Assembly (NCBI GenBank): GCA_020916435.1
Contig: CM037089.1
Span: 94,919,591-94,983,590, forward strand
Source: Oxytropis ochrocephala
Taxonomy: Eukaryota > Streptophyta > Magnoliopsida > Fabales > Fabaceae
DNA length: 64,000 bases
Reading direction: 5' to 3'
The position numbers and the translations under genes were made by a program. This document shows, piece by piece, positions 44,703-56,913 of the stretch; position 1 is the stretch's first letter, and every line of letters starts with the position of its first letter. A model generated the notes under the pieces. The model was not told the DNA's origin and did no database searches. It saw only the letters and a list, made by a program, of their open reading frames with translations.

Positions 44703-44935
44703 TGATCCTAAATGTCTTTGTGTTGGTCCACTAGGCGATGTGTTGATCCTAAAAGTCTTTGTGTTGGTCCCTAGGTGATGTGTTGATCCTAAAAGTCTTT
44801 GTGTTGGTCCCTAGGTGATGTGTTGATCCTAAAAGTCTTTGTGTTGGTCCCTAGGTGATGTGTTGATCCTAAATGTCTTTGTTTTGGTCCACTAGGTGAG
44901 GTTTTGGTCCCTAGATGATTGTTTTGGTCCTAAAT
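44703..44935 (+). repeat. ~40-bp tandem array in E LTR
   Basis: About five units of GATCCTAAAAGTCTTTGTG followed by TTGGTCCCTAGGTGATGTG. The same words occur singly in solo LTR G near 40870-40940. Confidence 0.85.
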
Positions 44936-45189
44936 GGTGGTTCGGGTCCACTGAGAGAGAGGTTGAATACTCTAGAGGAGAATAGTCAGGTGGGACTGAT
45001 GGTGTTGAGGGTCTATAATGAGGTAATTGAGCATGCCATGGGGGCATGGGCGGAGGAGCCAAGCCGGGAGGGCTATAGAATGATATTAACTCTTGAGGTG
45101 AGAGTTAATGGGGGTATTGAAATTTATTTGAAATGGTGTTTGTCTTTGTACATGGAGTCTCGTGCATACATTGGCTGCTTGATCGTAGA

Positions 45190-45310
45190 GTTTATAATAT
45201 GATTTGTGAAGCTGAGGCGGCGGGGCCTTATAAAATGATTGTGAAGCTTTGAGGCGGCGGAGGGCCTTATAAAGTGATTGTGAAGCTGAGGCGGCCGGTG
45301 GGCAAATGGT
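45190..45310 (+). repeat. ~37-bp triplication in E LTR
   Basis: Three units of GTGAAGCTTTGAGGCGGCGG followed by a CCTTATAAAATGATT-like part. A single related segment is in G near 41190-41230. Confidence 0.75.
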
Positions 45311-46041
45311 ACCACATGCATCTTGACATTGCATACATTCCCATTAGTGCATGAATCTTTGTGGATTGATGATTGGTGTGTTTGAGTATCTTTGTAAACT
45401 ATGCTTATATATTACTTATTATCACTTTTATTATATAGTTCGAGACTCACCCTTCTGTTGTTATTTACCACGGGTAGTCGGGAGTGAGGACTTTCTACCT
45501 TCACTACTCCCAGAAAGTCGAGTGCTGCTCACGATCGTAGCACCTAGGGGTTGGGGTTTATTTATTATGTGCTTGTTTTGCTCCATGTTGAGCCTTTTAT
45601 GTATTTGTTTTGAGATTCTTTGAGTATTACTTTGAGATGTAGTTTGTTTCATTTGCTTGACACGAGATTTTACCCCACGTGTTGTAATGGTGTTATGTAT
45701 CTATGCATGTTTCTGAGTGTATTGTTGAGTTTTGATAGAGGCGTAACACTCCATTAGTGAAAATGATTTATGTTATACTATTAGTGTCTTTGAATGACTA
45801 TGGCTAAATTGTGGTTCGCCACTAAGGTGAAATTTCGTTATTTGGTGTATTTACAAGGGCATCTTGAGAGCCTTGCAAAGGAGGTTAATACACATTGCAA
45901 GTAGTATCGATTACAGAGTAATCCCATAGTCAATCGGTGCACTATTTTATAACACACTAAACTAGAAGATGATCGAGAAAAGATTTTTGTATACTCGATT
46001 TTTGATTTGAATTACAGGGTAGAAATGGGGTGTTACATTAG

Positions 46042-46053
46042 TGGTATCAAAGC
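46042..46053 (+). promoter_or_regulatory. primer binding site of E
   Basis: TGGTATCAAAGC starts four bases after the 5' LTR end. It differs by one base from the initiator Met tRNA complement TGGTATCAGAGC. Confidence 0.85.
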
Positions 46054-46163
46054 AAAAGTTCGGTCTGTCGACCAAGTGTGTCGATCTGTCATAGTGTGTA
46101 TGACAACTAGGTGTCTTAAAGTAATTACAGGCTGGTTGTTTGTCTTTGCGGTGTTAGGTTGAT

Positions 46164-47140
46164 ATGGCGGAAGGATCAAATCTTGCTCTTCTTGAGGCCT
46201 TGCGGGCTATAAGCGTGATGTGGGTACCCAGCAGAATAATGAGACCCATGATGCAGCAGCGTTCTAGAGAGACCCCCACCTTCAAGGAGAGTACAACCGG
46301 ATGGTGCCTTGACTTGGTGAAGGAGATTGAGAGGATCTTGAGGTGATTATTTGCCTTGATGAGCGAGAAAGTCAGTGCAGTACTCATACTTTATCTGAAG
46401 AGGCGATGGTAGTGGCTAGAGACCGGTGAGAGATTGGAGTCTTTGCAGGAGGAGATCACTTGAAGTTTGTGTTCGAAGAATTCTTGAAAGTATTTCGGAG
46501 GGCGTGAGAAAAAGAAAAAGTGGAATTCCTTGAGCGAGGCGGGGAGTATGGTATTGCTGAATATCTTTGCCAAGTTCACGGAGTTGGCCAAGTTCTATCC
46601 CCACTATCTTTGAAAGTGAAATTTGAATTCTCAAAGTGCATCAAGTTTGAGAATGGGTGAAGAGTGATATCAAGCGGTGTGGGGTATCGAGAAAAAATTA
46701 GAGTATTCTTGATCATGGTAGATTCTTGCGAGGATATATGAGGAAGGCGACAATGCAGCTCTAGGGTCATGAGAGACCAGGAGGAAAATTTCATCAGAGG
46801 TAAGCCTTATGAGGCGTCTGCGGACAAAGGGAAGCAAAGGTATTCGGGTAATGCCAGTACAATGGTGGAAGCAGTCTGCTTGAGGGTAGGAGGCACCATG
46901 AGGCAAGAAGCCAAGTGGGAGGCGCCCCATCGATATTGTGTGTTTCAAGTGTGACAAGCAGTCCACAAGAGCTTTATTTGTAAGATGGAAGTGAAGAGAT
47001 GTTTTAGGTGTGGAAAGAGTGGTCACATGGCATCGAGTGTGATCGCATGGAAGGCTGTATGTTTCAAGTTGTGGTGAAGGCTCACATTAGCTTCAAGTGT
47101 CCCAAGCCAAGAAGGAAAGATCCTTTGGGAGGTGTTTGCA
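46164..47140 (+). pseudogene. Gag of element E, frameshifted
   Basis: The candidate ATG at 46164 opens MAEGSNLALLEALRA. The gag domain continues in pieces (VKEIERILR near 46316-46344, KFTELAKFYPHY-like near 46570-46600). Zinc-knuckle remnants are CFRCGKSGHMASS near 47002 and a second broken one near 47060-47100 ending CPKPRRK. Compared with D, the same blocks are present but many more frame changes occur, so no full-length product is possible as written. Confidence 0.78.
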
Positions 47141-47460
47141 TTGGCGGGTTGAGAGGACCTAATGATATCCAGGTACATGTTTCATCTCTGGTACACCTTT
47201 AGTTGCTATTGTTGACACGGGTGCTCGCACTCTTTTATTGCATCTGTTTGTCTTTGAAAAGTTAAATTTAGTATTGTCTACTATGGAGAGAGGATGGTTA
47301 TCGATACTCGGCTAAGTCAAGTAACTACTTCACGATGTGTGCTAGGTGTCTCTGTCGGTCTTTGCGGAGAGATTTTTAGTTGATCGATTTGTTTGCCTTT
47401 GGGTGGGTTAGATGTGATTAGGCATGGGTGGTTAGTAGATAACCACGTGCACATCAAGCT
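47141..47460 (+). pseudogene. Protease of element E
   Basis: The active site IVDTGA is at about 47208-47225 with the Asp codon at 47214-47216, preceded by STPLVA-like sequence. The D-type SLVCLKCPL region is only partly recognisable. The domain is frameshifted after the active site. Confidence 0.75.
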
Positions 47461-48580
47461 GATACGATAAGTCTATTAGTTTTCTCCTTCTGAAGAGGAA
47501 AAGTGCGCTCTCTCATGTCTGTTGGGCAATTCGCGGGGTAATGAAAGAGGGTGGTCGAGTTGTTTGCTTTGATGGCGTCTATGTCTGCTGAGAACCAAAG
47601 TGTGGTTGATGGAGTTCTGAGTAGTGTGTGAATTCCACTGAAGTGTTTCGGATGAGATTCCTAGTGTGCCCCAGAGAGAGGAAGTTGAGTTCGGGATTGA
47701 GCTTGTGCACAGTACTAGGCACGTGTGCATGTACCGTCACAGGATGTCGGCTCACGATTGGGTGAATTGAAGAAGCGATTAGAGGAGCTTCTTGAGAAGA
47801 AGTTTGTGAGGCCTAGTGTATCACCATGGGGAGCTCGATTTTGTTGGTAAAGAAGAAGGATGGAAGTATGCGTGCGTGCGTAGACTACTGACAGTTGAAT
47901 AAAGTGACTATCAAGAATAAGTATCCTCTCCAGAGGATAGATGATCTAATGGATCGGTGGTGGGTGCTAAAGTGTTTAGCAAGATTGACTTGAGTCGGGT
48001 ATCACAGTTAAGGTGAAGGATGAGGATATCGAGAAGAGCGACATTGAGAACAAGGTATGGGCATTATGAGTACTACTGTAATGCCGTTTGGTGTCCACAA
48101 ATGCACGGGGTGTTTATAGAGTACATGAACAAGATTTTCCATAGCTATCTGGATCGGTTTGTGGTGGTCTTCATTGATGATATTTTGGTGTACTCAAAAT
48201 CGAGGGAAGAGCATGCGAGCACTTGAGGTTGGTGCTAGAGGTCTTGAAAGAGAGGAAGTTGTATGCAAGTTGTGAAGTGTGAGTTACAGTTTGCATGAGG
48301 TGAGCTTCTTGGGTCGTATTATTTACGGTGATGGTATAGGTGTGGACCCGGCCAAGGTTGATGCGATGTTGCGGTGGAGAGCCCAAAGTCTGCGGCCCGA
48401 GATCGGGGAGTTTCTTGGGGTTGGTTGGTTATTACAGGAGGTTCATTGAAGGGTTCTCTAAGCTAGCCCTTCCATTGACCCGATTGACTGTAAAGGAAGG
48501 CATTTGTGTGGGATGCAAAGTGTGAAGAGAGCTTCCAAGAGTTAAAGAGGAGGTTGACCACGTCTCGGTGTTAGTCTTTG
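47461..48580 (+). pseudogene. Reverse transcriptase of element E
   Basis: Blocks include LVKKKDGSMRACVDY-like (47846-47890), IKNKYPL-like (47912-47930), RTRYGHYEYY (48047-48080), and EYMNKIFHSYLDRFVVVFID then DILVYSKSREEHA, with FIDD at 48170-48181. The connection region has FLGLVGYYRRFIEGFSKLAL (48412-48471). Frameshifts occur between most blocks. The same domain order is seen in D. Confidence 0.85.
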
Positions 48581-48960
48581 CTGTGCGAGCAACCATTTGT
48601 TGTGTCTTGTGATGCTTCCAAGATGGGTTTGGGAGGTGTATTGATGCGAGGATGGGAAGGTGGTTGCTTATGCGTCCGACAGTTGAGGACCCGTAGAGAA
48701 GAACTATCCCACTCATGATTTAGAGTTGGCTGCGATTGTGTTTGTATTGAAAATTTGGAGCCTTATCTCTATGGTACTAGATTCGAAGTGTTCGGTGATC
48801 ACAAGAGTGAAGTACTTGTTTGACGAGAAGGAGTGAATATGAGACGAGGCGTTGGTTAGAAGCTGTTGAAGGACTATGATTTCGGCTTGAACTATCACCG
48901 ACAAAGCTAATGTCGTGGTGATGCTTTGAGTCGGAAAACTTTGCATATATCGGCTATGAT
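48581..48960 (+). pseudogene. RNase H of element E
   Basis: EQPFVVSCDASKMGLGG (48588-48640) is the typical RNase H start with its first acidic residue. Broken YLYGTRFEVFGDHKS and WLELLKDYDFGLNYH-like sequence follow to about 48950. Frameshifts occur near 48660 and 48830. Confidence 0.8.
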
Positions 48961-50490
48961 GGTGAGAGAATTGGAATTGATTGAGCGATTCAGTGACTTG
49001 AGTTTAGTGCGTGAGGTGACACCCAGTGTCAGTTGGGGATCTTGAGAATTGGGAGCAATTCTTGGTTAGTATCGAGGCGCTTGAGAGACTAGATGTGAAG
49101 GTGGTAGACTTCTGGTTGGTTGCGGGTGAGCAAGGCTGAGAGAGGATCTGAGTTGGATTCCCGGGTGTTTTGAGATTCGAGGGCCAGAATCGTGTTCCGG
49201 ATGATCTTTGAGTTGAAGAAGATGATACTTGAGAGAGTCATAGGAGTAAGTTGAGCATTCATCCAGTGCCACTAAGATGTACCATGATCTGAATAAACTA
49301 TTTTGGTGGCACAGGTATGAAGAGAGATGTTCTTGCGATTTGTATATGCATGTTTGACTTGCGAGAAGTCAAAGATTGAGCACGAAGCTGCGGGGTTGAT
49401 GCAACCTTTGGAGATTCGGAATGGAAGTGGGGACTGACATTTCCATGGATTTTGTGGCCGGATTGCCAAATCTTTGTGAGAAGTGCGACCTTATTTGGGT
49501 GATTGTGGATAGGTTGACCAAGTCTGCTCACTTTATTCCTATCAACATCACCTTTCTGTGCCAAAGTTGGCTAGGATCTACATTCGGTGATTGTGAAGCT
49601 TCATGGAGTTAGAAGAGTATTGTGTCGGATAGAGACCCGCGGTTTACATCGAGTTTTGGGAAGCTTGCGGGAGGCTTTGGGGTCAAGGCGAGGTTGAGTT
49701 GACTTATCATCCTCGGGTGATGGTGAGGCAGAGAGAACCATCCGATCTTTGGAGGATCTTTTGAGAGCTTGTGTGTTAGAGCGAGGGAGGTGCGTGGGAT
49801 CGCATCTTCCAGCGATTGAGTTCACTATAATACTTGGCTATCATTCGAGCATCGGGATGGCTCCTTTTGAGAGGCCTTTGTATGGGCGGAGTGCGAGAAC
49901 TCCTTTGTGTTGGCATGAGTCGGTGAGAGTGTTGTTCTTGGACCGGAGTTGGTTAGGGAAACGGCGAGAAGGTGAAAATGATCGAGAGAGAAGATGAAAG
50001 AGTCTCGAGTCGGCGAGAAAAGTTATCATGATAAGAGGAGGAAGGACTTGGAGTTTGGTGGTGAGCATGTGTTCTTGAGCGTCACGCCTATGGTAGTGTT
50101 GGGCGTGCTCGAAGGCAAAGAAGTTAACTCAAGGTTTATTGGGACGTGCGGATCGAGAGGGTTGGAAAGGTTGCTTATAGGGTGGCCACGCCGCGATCTT
50201 TCGAACTTGCGATGTTTTTCACGTGTCACGGCTTGGAGTATATTCGGACCGTCTCATGTGATTCACATGGATGATGTGGAGAGTGCGTGAGAACCTCCTT
50301 TGTGGAGACTATGCGGTGAGGATTGATGATAGAAGTGAAGGTCTTTGAGAGGAAAGACATTGCCTTAGTCAAGGTAGTGTGGTTGAAATTTCTTTGGTGA
50401 GAGTATGACTTGGGAGGTGGAGAGCGGGATCACGGGAGTCGTATCGGATTTGTTTATTTCAGTATGAATTTCGAGGGCGAAATTTCCCAA
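48961..50490 (+). pseudogene. Integrase and chromodomain-like tail of element E
   Basis: The linker is MVRELELIERF-like at 48958-48990. The core gives CDLIWVIVDRLTKSAHFIPI at 49487-49546, then SDRDPRFTSSF near 49630 and SLEDLLRACVLERG near 49750, then SIGMAPFERPLYGRSARTPL near 49850-49910. The C-terminal part includes KSYHDKRRKDLEFGGEHVFL (50018-50077) and a degraded chromodomain-like tail near 50320-50460. Stops and shifts interrupt it. Confidence 0.82.
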
Positions 50491-50501
50491 GTGGGGAGAG
50501 T
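50491..50501 (+). promoter_or_regulatory. polypurine tract of element E
   Basis: GTGGGGAGAGT directly before the 3' LTR start at 50502. Confidence 0.8.
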
Positions 50502-51279
50502 TGTAACACCACTAAATGATTTAATTAATTACTTGATTAAATTATTTATAGTGTTACATTATTTTAATTATATTGAATTATTAATATAGTCTTTTATTTT
50601 TAATTGAAGGGAGTAGTGTCGGTAGTGCAGGTGGTATGGAATGGCCCAGAGCCCAAGCCCATTGACTTAGGCTCTAGGCATTAGGGAGTGTTGCAATTCG
50701 CATCATTTGTGAAAGAAAGAAAGAAAGAAAGCGTAAGAAGAGAAGAAAGAAAGAAAGGAAAAAGCAGCCTGACCACAGAGAGAAGAGAGAAGAGCAATCG
50801 CACTGAGGAGAAGAAGGAAAGGAAGGAGGCGGTTCTTTGTGGTTTTTATGCGTGACTCGGTGAGAAGGGCGTTTCTCACGGTTAATTTGAGGTAAGGGTG
50901 GGTCTTGCTATATAATAAGGGATATAATGGGTTGTATGTTGGGATTTAGGGCTTAGGTCAACTTTGTTCTTATGAATTTTAATGATTGTTGATGTTTGAT
51001 GATTGTTGATGAATTTTGATCTTTGTTGATGAATTTGGATGATGTTGATGAATTTTGATGATGTTTGTGATGTATGATTGTGTTGGTGAAGATGTGATGT
51101 TTGCTATGTGTTTTGATTGTTTTCTGTTGTTTTAAGAAGCCCATTTCTTGAAAGGATCGATTGATTGATGATTTAGTGTATTAGAGCAAAGAATCGATTG
51201 ATGCCTTGTGTTTAGGAAGCTAGAAATCGATTGATGCCTTGTGTTTAGGAAGCTAGAAATCGATTGATGCTGTGTTTAG
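50502..51279 (+). repeat. 3' LTR of element E, 5' part
   Basis: It repeats 43500 to about 44287 with few differences, including the AGGTAAGGG word at 50890-50898. It is cut inside the 33-bp array by Ogre C. The five bases before C are TTTAG. Confidence 0.9.
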
Positions 51280-54200
51280 TGTTGCGCCCGAAAAATCCGG
51301 TTTGGGACTTTTCGGTTTGACAACGTTTGAAAATCGATGAAGCGCCACCAATATTTTATTTTAGGAAAACATTGAAAAAACCTTTTTGAAAGCGGGTGGT
51401 CTTTGAAAACTTAGAGATGTAGGTTAGGAATTCGGTTGCGCATGGGGAAGGTATTAGCACCCCACACGCCCTTTCTAGAAAGGAACCATTAATTTGATGT
51501 GGTTTTGAAATGTTTGATTTGAAATACATTGTTCTATTTATTTTCTTTTCTTTTTGAGAAATCACTTTGTGAAAGCGGGAAAAAGGGATGTTTTGGTATC
51601 TTTGAAAAGCGGGACAAGACAAAGATTTTTGAAAAGCGTGCTTGCGGGGCGGGAACCGGTCCTACGTACCTCCTTTGGTGAGGATCAAAGCAACGTAGTT
51701 CTTGTTTTTATGGGTTTTTAAAGGTGTGCTTGGCGGGACATGAACCGGTCCTCGTACCCTCCTTGGTGAGGATCAAAGCAACGTAGTTCTCGGTTTTGCG
51801 TGTGAAAGCGGCTTTGTGATTTTTGAAAGTGTTTTGGAGTTTTTGAAATAAGACTCGAGTGTTCGCGAACACCAAACAAGCAAAAGCTTGAGTGGCATTC
51901 GGTATTAACTCGAAAGAAAAGAAGTCGTGGCGGTAATCAAACAAGCAATGGCTTGGTGATTACAAGCGACAATGTCGTATTATTCTTTTGAAAATAGTTT
52001 TGAAAAAAGGGGGTGAGCTAGTAGCTCGTGTTATTTTGGAAGTTTGAATTAGTTGTTTTTGTTGTTGTTTATTTAATGTGTGGGAGTTTTCATGATAGAC
52101 AAACAAGCAAAGGCTTGAGTGACTACCACTAATAGCTCCTCATTAGCGATCAAACAAGCAGCGGCTTGGTGATGGTTAATGATTTTATTTAGGAAAATGC
52201 CTTAGGTTTTCTTATTTGAAAAAACATAGGATTTCAAGCTTGAAAAGGAATATAACATTTCAAATTCTTCTTCCAAGTCAAAACCCCAAAACAACCATTG
52301 GGACACAAGCAAAGCAATCAAAAGAGTATTTCTGTTTGCTATGAACAATTGGATGCACCATGATACAAGTATATGAGTGCAAGAGTATGCAATTATGGAA
52401 TGCAAAATACAACATTATTGAATGCATGAGTATTTAATTTATGAGATGCAAAACATGGTATTAATATATGCATATTTAAGAGAGCATGAAAATGCAAAGA
52501 TATAGATATAAATGAAATGCATGAACATGTAGGCAAAAATCTAAACTAACATAGGAAATTGCCAAATGGGCATCTAGCAAGGCATTTTATTCAACCTAAA
52601 AGTCCAAGAAAACCAAAATAGTAACTTAAACCTCAAAACCTAAAACCCTAACCCCTTGAGAACACACATGAGGACCAAAACCAAAAAAATCAAAACTCTA
52701 ACACTATAGAGTATAACAATAGAGAATTTTATTCAATAAGATGGGCTCATGGCCTAAACCAAGTATGCAAAGAAAACTTTGGACATTAAGCAAAACTATG
52801 ATTAATTCACAAGAACTATTTAAAAGATGAAGTAGAGAATGGAATGACAATTTATACAAGGTTGAATCCCTTCTTGCAATCTTCACCACTTTGAATAAAA
52901 TGCACTAGGCATGTAGTGAGAATCACTTTGCAAGATCATCAACAAGTGGACAACAATATAACTAGACTACAAGAACACATAAACTATTAAACTATGAAAT
53001 AGATTGAATCCTTTCTTGCAATCTTCACCACTTGAATGAAATGCACTAGGCATATAGTGAGAATCATTTTGCAAGATCATCATTAACTAAACAATAATAT
53101 AGCTAGATCATAAACATATCAACTATGAAATAAATTGAATCTTTTCTTGCAATCTTCACCACTTGAATGAAATGCACTAGGCATGTAGTGAGAATCATTT
53201 TGCAAGATCATCATTAACTAAACAACAATATACACAAACCATAAGAACACATAAACCCATAAACTATGAAATAAATTGAATCCTTTCTTGCAATCTTCAC
53301 CACTTGAATGAAATGCACTAGGCATGTAGTGAGAATCATTTTGCAAGATCATCAATAAACAAAGGTAAATTAAAACACAAGAAATAATGAGCACATAAAC
53401 TAATATGTTAAACAAAAGTCATTTCTAGCTCTCTTCACTACTAAGATCAAAGTGCACTTGGCACTAGTAGGAATCATAGAGCCAAATCCTCAACAACTTA
53501 CTAAAGAAAAATACCAACAACAAGATTTAAACAAAGAAACAACAAAATCAATTTTGAAGACATTTTAATCATGTATATACGAAACCTTGCTCCATTTTAT
53601 TTAACAAGAAAACTCAAAAATTAACATGAAAACAACACTAATCAACTTATTTTAGGGTGAGACAACAAATCTCACCCCTCAACCTACAACAAACTACATT
53701 GAAAAGATGATGCTATCACGAAAGGAATGAGGAAAGAAAATGAGCTTCAATGCAAAATATTTGGAGATGATGCAAAGAGGGTTATGGATTTTACCTTTTC
53801 TCTAAAATGGAAGAAAATTGAAGAAATGGAGGAGAAAAATGCAAGAGGTTTCGGCCTTGCAAAGGAAGGAGGAGATAAAGGTGGTGTGATGAACTCCTTG
53901 AGTGAGAAAGGAAGGTTAAGGGTGTGAGAGGTGGATTAAAGGTGTTTTGGTGGATGAAGGTGAAGTAATGGAGGAGGGGGAAGGAGGAGAAGGCTTGGCC
54001 TAGAGGGTGGAGAGGAGGAGAAGTATGATGCTTGATTTTCTTGAAGGTGAGAATGATAGCCCAAGATTGGTGAAGAGAGGAGGTGTGAGCTATTTATAGG
54101 GATTTTGAGGCCTTAGGGCATTTAGGACTTTGCTTTGATTGGGCTCTAGGATTGGATCTTAATTTTGAATGGATGGTTAGGATTGTTGGTCACATGGATC

Positions 54201-55085
54201 AAGGGTATTTAGAAAACACAAGTGTGTGAGAGAAATGGGTGAAGGTGGCGCATAAAAGGAGGAAAAAGGAAATTTATGAACAAAAAAATCTAATTTGGGA
54301 ATGGTGATTTTTGTAAAATAGGGTTAAGGGTATTTTGGTGAGGAATGTTCTCAAAAGGTAAGATGGGGTTTTTGGTGGAAAGGTTAGTGTAAGTGTATGG
54401 GTTAATTTACAAAAGGGCAACATTGAGGATATGATCAAATTAAAACTTGGTGAGTAAGAAATGGAGTGTGTAGAAGCTTCTTGAGAGAGAGAGAGAGAGG
54501 AGGGACGCATGATCAGCTGATCATGGAGGAAAAATAAAAAAAACTTGCTTTTTTTGTTATTTTGTCTTATTGAGGACAACTTCCTCCTTTTATTTTGAAT
54601 TTTGAATCTTTTGGGCATGTAATTGAGAGTGCACCTATTAAAAACATGTCACATATTTTTGGACACCATGAAATAACCTCCTAATTATTCTAGACAATCA
54701 AAATTGTCACTTAATTAATTGGGAATTTTTAATGGTCTTTTGGCATTTTTATGCACTAAAAATAGGAAAAATGCATGTTTAATTATTTTGGACTAGGAAT
54801 TTCTCTTCAAAAATTATGCAAAAATTATTTTGGATAGAATAAAATATATTTTTGTGTGGATGTATATTTTTAACGAGAAAAATCATCTGTTGTGAAAAAT
54901 GACCAAAATGCCCTTTACCACTAAAAATCCTAATTTGCTCAAAAATGCATTTTATTCTAAACATGATCCTAAAAACCCTTGGATGACTTTTAAAACTCTA
55001 AAATGCATGCCAAGCCTTAATTTATTTATTCTTTGGTTGAAAATTAGGGTGTTGACCTAAAGTAGGACAAAATTGGGGTATGGTG
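51280..55085 (-). repeat. 3' LTR of Ogre C (3806 bp)
   Basis: The plus-strand start is TGTTGCGCCCG and the end is GGGGTATGGTG. It is the shortest of the four LTRs because it has only four minisatellite units. In several places it agrees with A rather than B, for example ATGCACCATGATACAAG near 52350. The palindrome is at 54508-54525 and the TATA box at 54091-54098. Confidence 0.95.
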
Positions 55086-56913
55086 TTTGCCCTCTTTATC
55101 TAGATTTTAACGAGGAATATGAATTGGCGAAACATATTAGTGGCAAAATAGAGATAAAGAATTCAGAAATTATACGATTTTGTCAACAGGAAAAACCGGA
55201 TTTTCTTTTTGGGTGAATGGATACTAGCGAGCAATTTTGCAATGAGCGTGGTGCTAGCAAAGCGGGAAACAAATTGGCGTAGACCCTCGAGTGGCGTAAG
55301 CAAGAAGTAAAACAATAAATAGAGAGCGATGAGAAAGTGCAGTCCTTTGATAAGCCGACACCGGTGGGGAAGAAAGTAACAAAAAGTGCGGTGATGAAGG
55401 GCGCTCGTCACTCTGAAGGAACACAGGTTACGAAGGGCGTCTGCGACTCTGAAGGAGTACTTGGACTCTGAAGGAACACTTGGGTTACGAAGGGCGGCAG
55501 CTCTGAAGGAGCGGCTTGGGCTCACTGAAGGGCGCTTGAGGCTCACGAAGGAGCGTTTGGGCTCTGAAGGAGCGGCTTGGGCTCTGAAGGAGCGGCAGGC
55601 TCTGAAGGGCGCTTGGGCTCGAAGGTGGCCTACTCGGCGGCTTTGAGGTTACGTATCAAGTTGTGGAGGTGATACATTTTACCTTGATGGACTTGCACTA
55701 TGCTTTACTTTGCACGGTGAGTGCGAAGGGCCTTGAAGTGCAGGGGCCGATCCGTCATGCTCAGTGATGACTTGGCGGGATGAAGGTCGAGTTCATAGTC
55801 ATTTATTTGGGTATTGATTTGAACTAAAGCGAAGGACCTCGAGTGCGATGATTCGTCGGTGCTCGATAACAGCGGGATACGAAGGGCGCCTTAGTCTGAA
55901 GGGATCTGCAGTCTGAAGGGATTTGCAAATCTGTTGATTGGTGGATTGAGATAATCTTGCGTGGCGTATTGAATTGAGTACTGCATATGTCGATTGATGC
56001 AAGGAATGATGCATGAAGCATGGGTGCATGTTATGCAAAGGCATGTTATGCGGGAGTATGTTATGCGAGTGCGTGCAATGCTATGATTTTGATGTGATGA
56101 TGCATGTGGTGGGTATTTTCCTTTGTTTTGATTCTTTTACGATTGTTTTCGACCCGACTTTACATTTTACGGTTATTTGTTTTTCATGTTTTTTCTTTTT
56201 CTCGTCGACTCTCTTTTCACTGGCCAGTTCATTTTGCTTTTGACAAGGCTTATTTTCTTGGTTCAACCGACTTTCGATACTCTGGTATGAGGCCGAAAAG
56301 AGAAGCTGCGAGGCTTGTGAGCCGAGCGCTTGCTCTGCAGTTCGCCATGCGGAGCGGTTTGCGAATGCAACCACTTTTTGTAAGGTTAATTATCTTTAGG
56401 AATTTGCTTATTTCCCACGACTTTTAAAGATTTCGCAATGATTTGTAATGCCTTATGATGTATGCACATGTTTCTGATTCGATATCACCATCATCATAAA
56501 AGCGCTTATTTTGAAGCGAGAAAAAGCAAAAATATCAACAATCGGATATGAGAAAAGTTGAGCTTTATTGATATGGAAGCGATCGTGCGAGAATGTTCGT
56601 CATTATTCGATACATTTGAGAATTTTAAAACTACAAAAGACACGAAAATAAGAAAGCGAATTACATTTGTCAGTCTGCGTGAGGCGATCTTGACATTTGT
56701 GTCCTTGACCTTGATCAACTCCTCATTCAAGTCTTGGGGAGTTGTATGCCGCTTCTTTACTTTTCATGCTCAAGTTTTCGACCTAATTTTTGCTGGATCG
56801 CCGCTGCGGGTTTTCAATCCACCGGGCCGCTCACGATTTTGCCTAAGTCGCCTACTTCGGGTTTTCAACCTAGCGAGCTAATTCTTACTTGGCTTGTCTT
56901 TCTCTTTTTTCGT
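55086..56913 (-). other. Ogre C 3' non-coding region
   Basis: It contains the 19-bp minisatellite (55400-55640), the GCAT-rich stretch (55990-56110), the segment with inverted similarity to the intron (about 56430-56590) and the small frame at 56506-56730. The order is as in A and B. Confidence 0.7.

Larger units (their letters stand above)
43500..46037 (+). repeat. 5' LTR of element E (2538 bp)
   Basis: From TGTAACACCCTAAATG to GGGGTGTTACA. It carries a GAAA-rich tract (about 43710-43770), a splice-donor-like AGGTAAGGG at 43898-43906, a TATATAA run near 43916, and four tandem arrays between 44199 and 45310. The region 45310-46037 has GAGACTCACCCTTCTGTTG, also found in G near 41430. Confidence 0.9.
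43500..51279 (+). mobile_element. chromovirus-like element E, 3' LTR cut by Ogre C
   Basis: 5' LTR, primer site, gag, protease, RT, RNase H, integrase, purine tract and the first 778 bp of the 3' LTR are in order on the plus strand. The LTR starts agree closely (one clear G/A substitution in the first ~200 bp plus small indels), so the insertion looks recent. All genes are broken. It is related to D but has its own LTR family. Confidence 0.88.

Noticed and set aside
44449..44778. 109-residue frame with a repeated peptide
   Set aside because: It is a by-product of the 34-36 bp tandem array. The unit phase and LTR location explain it, and there is no independent coding signal.
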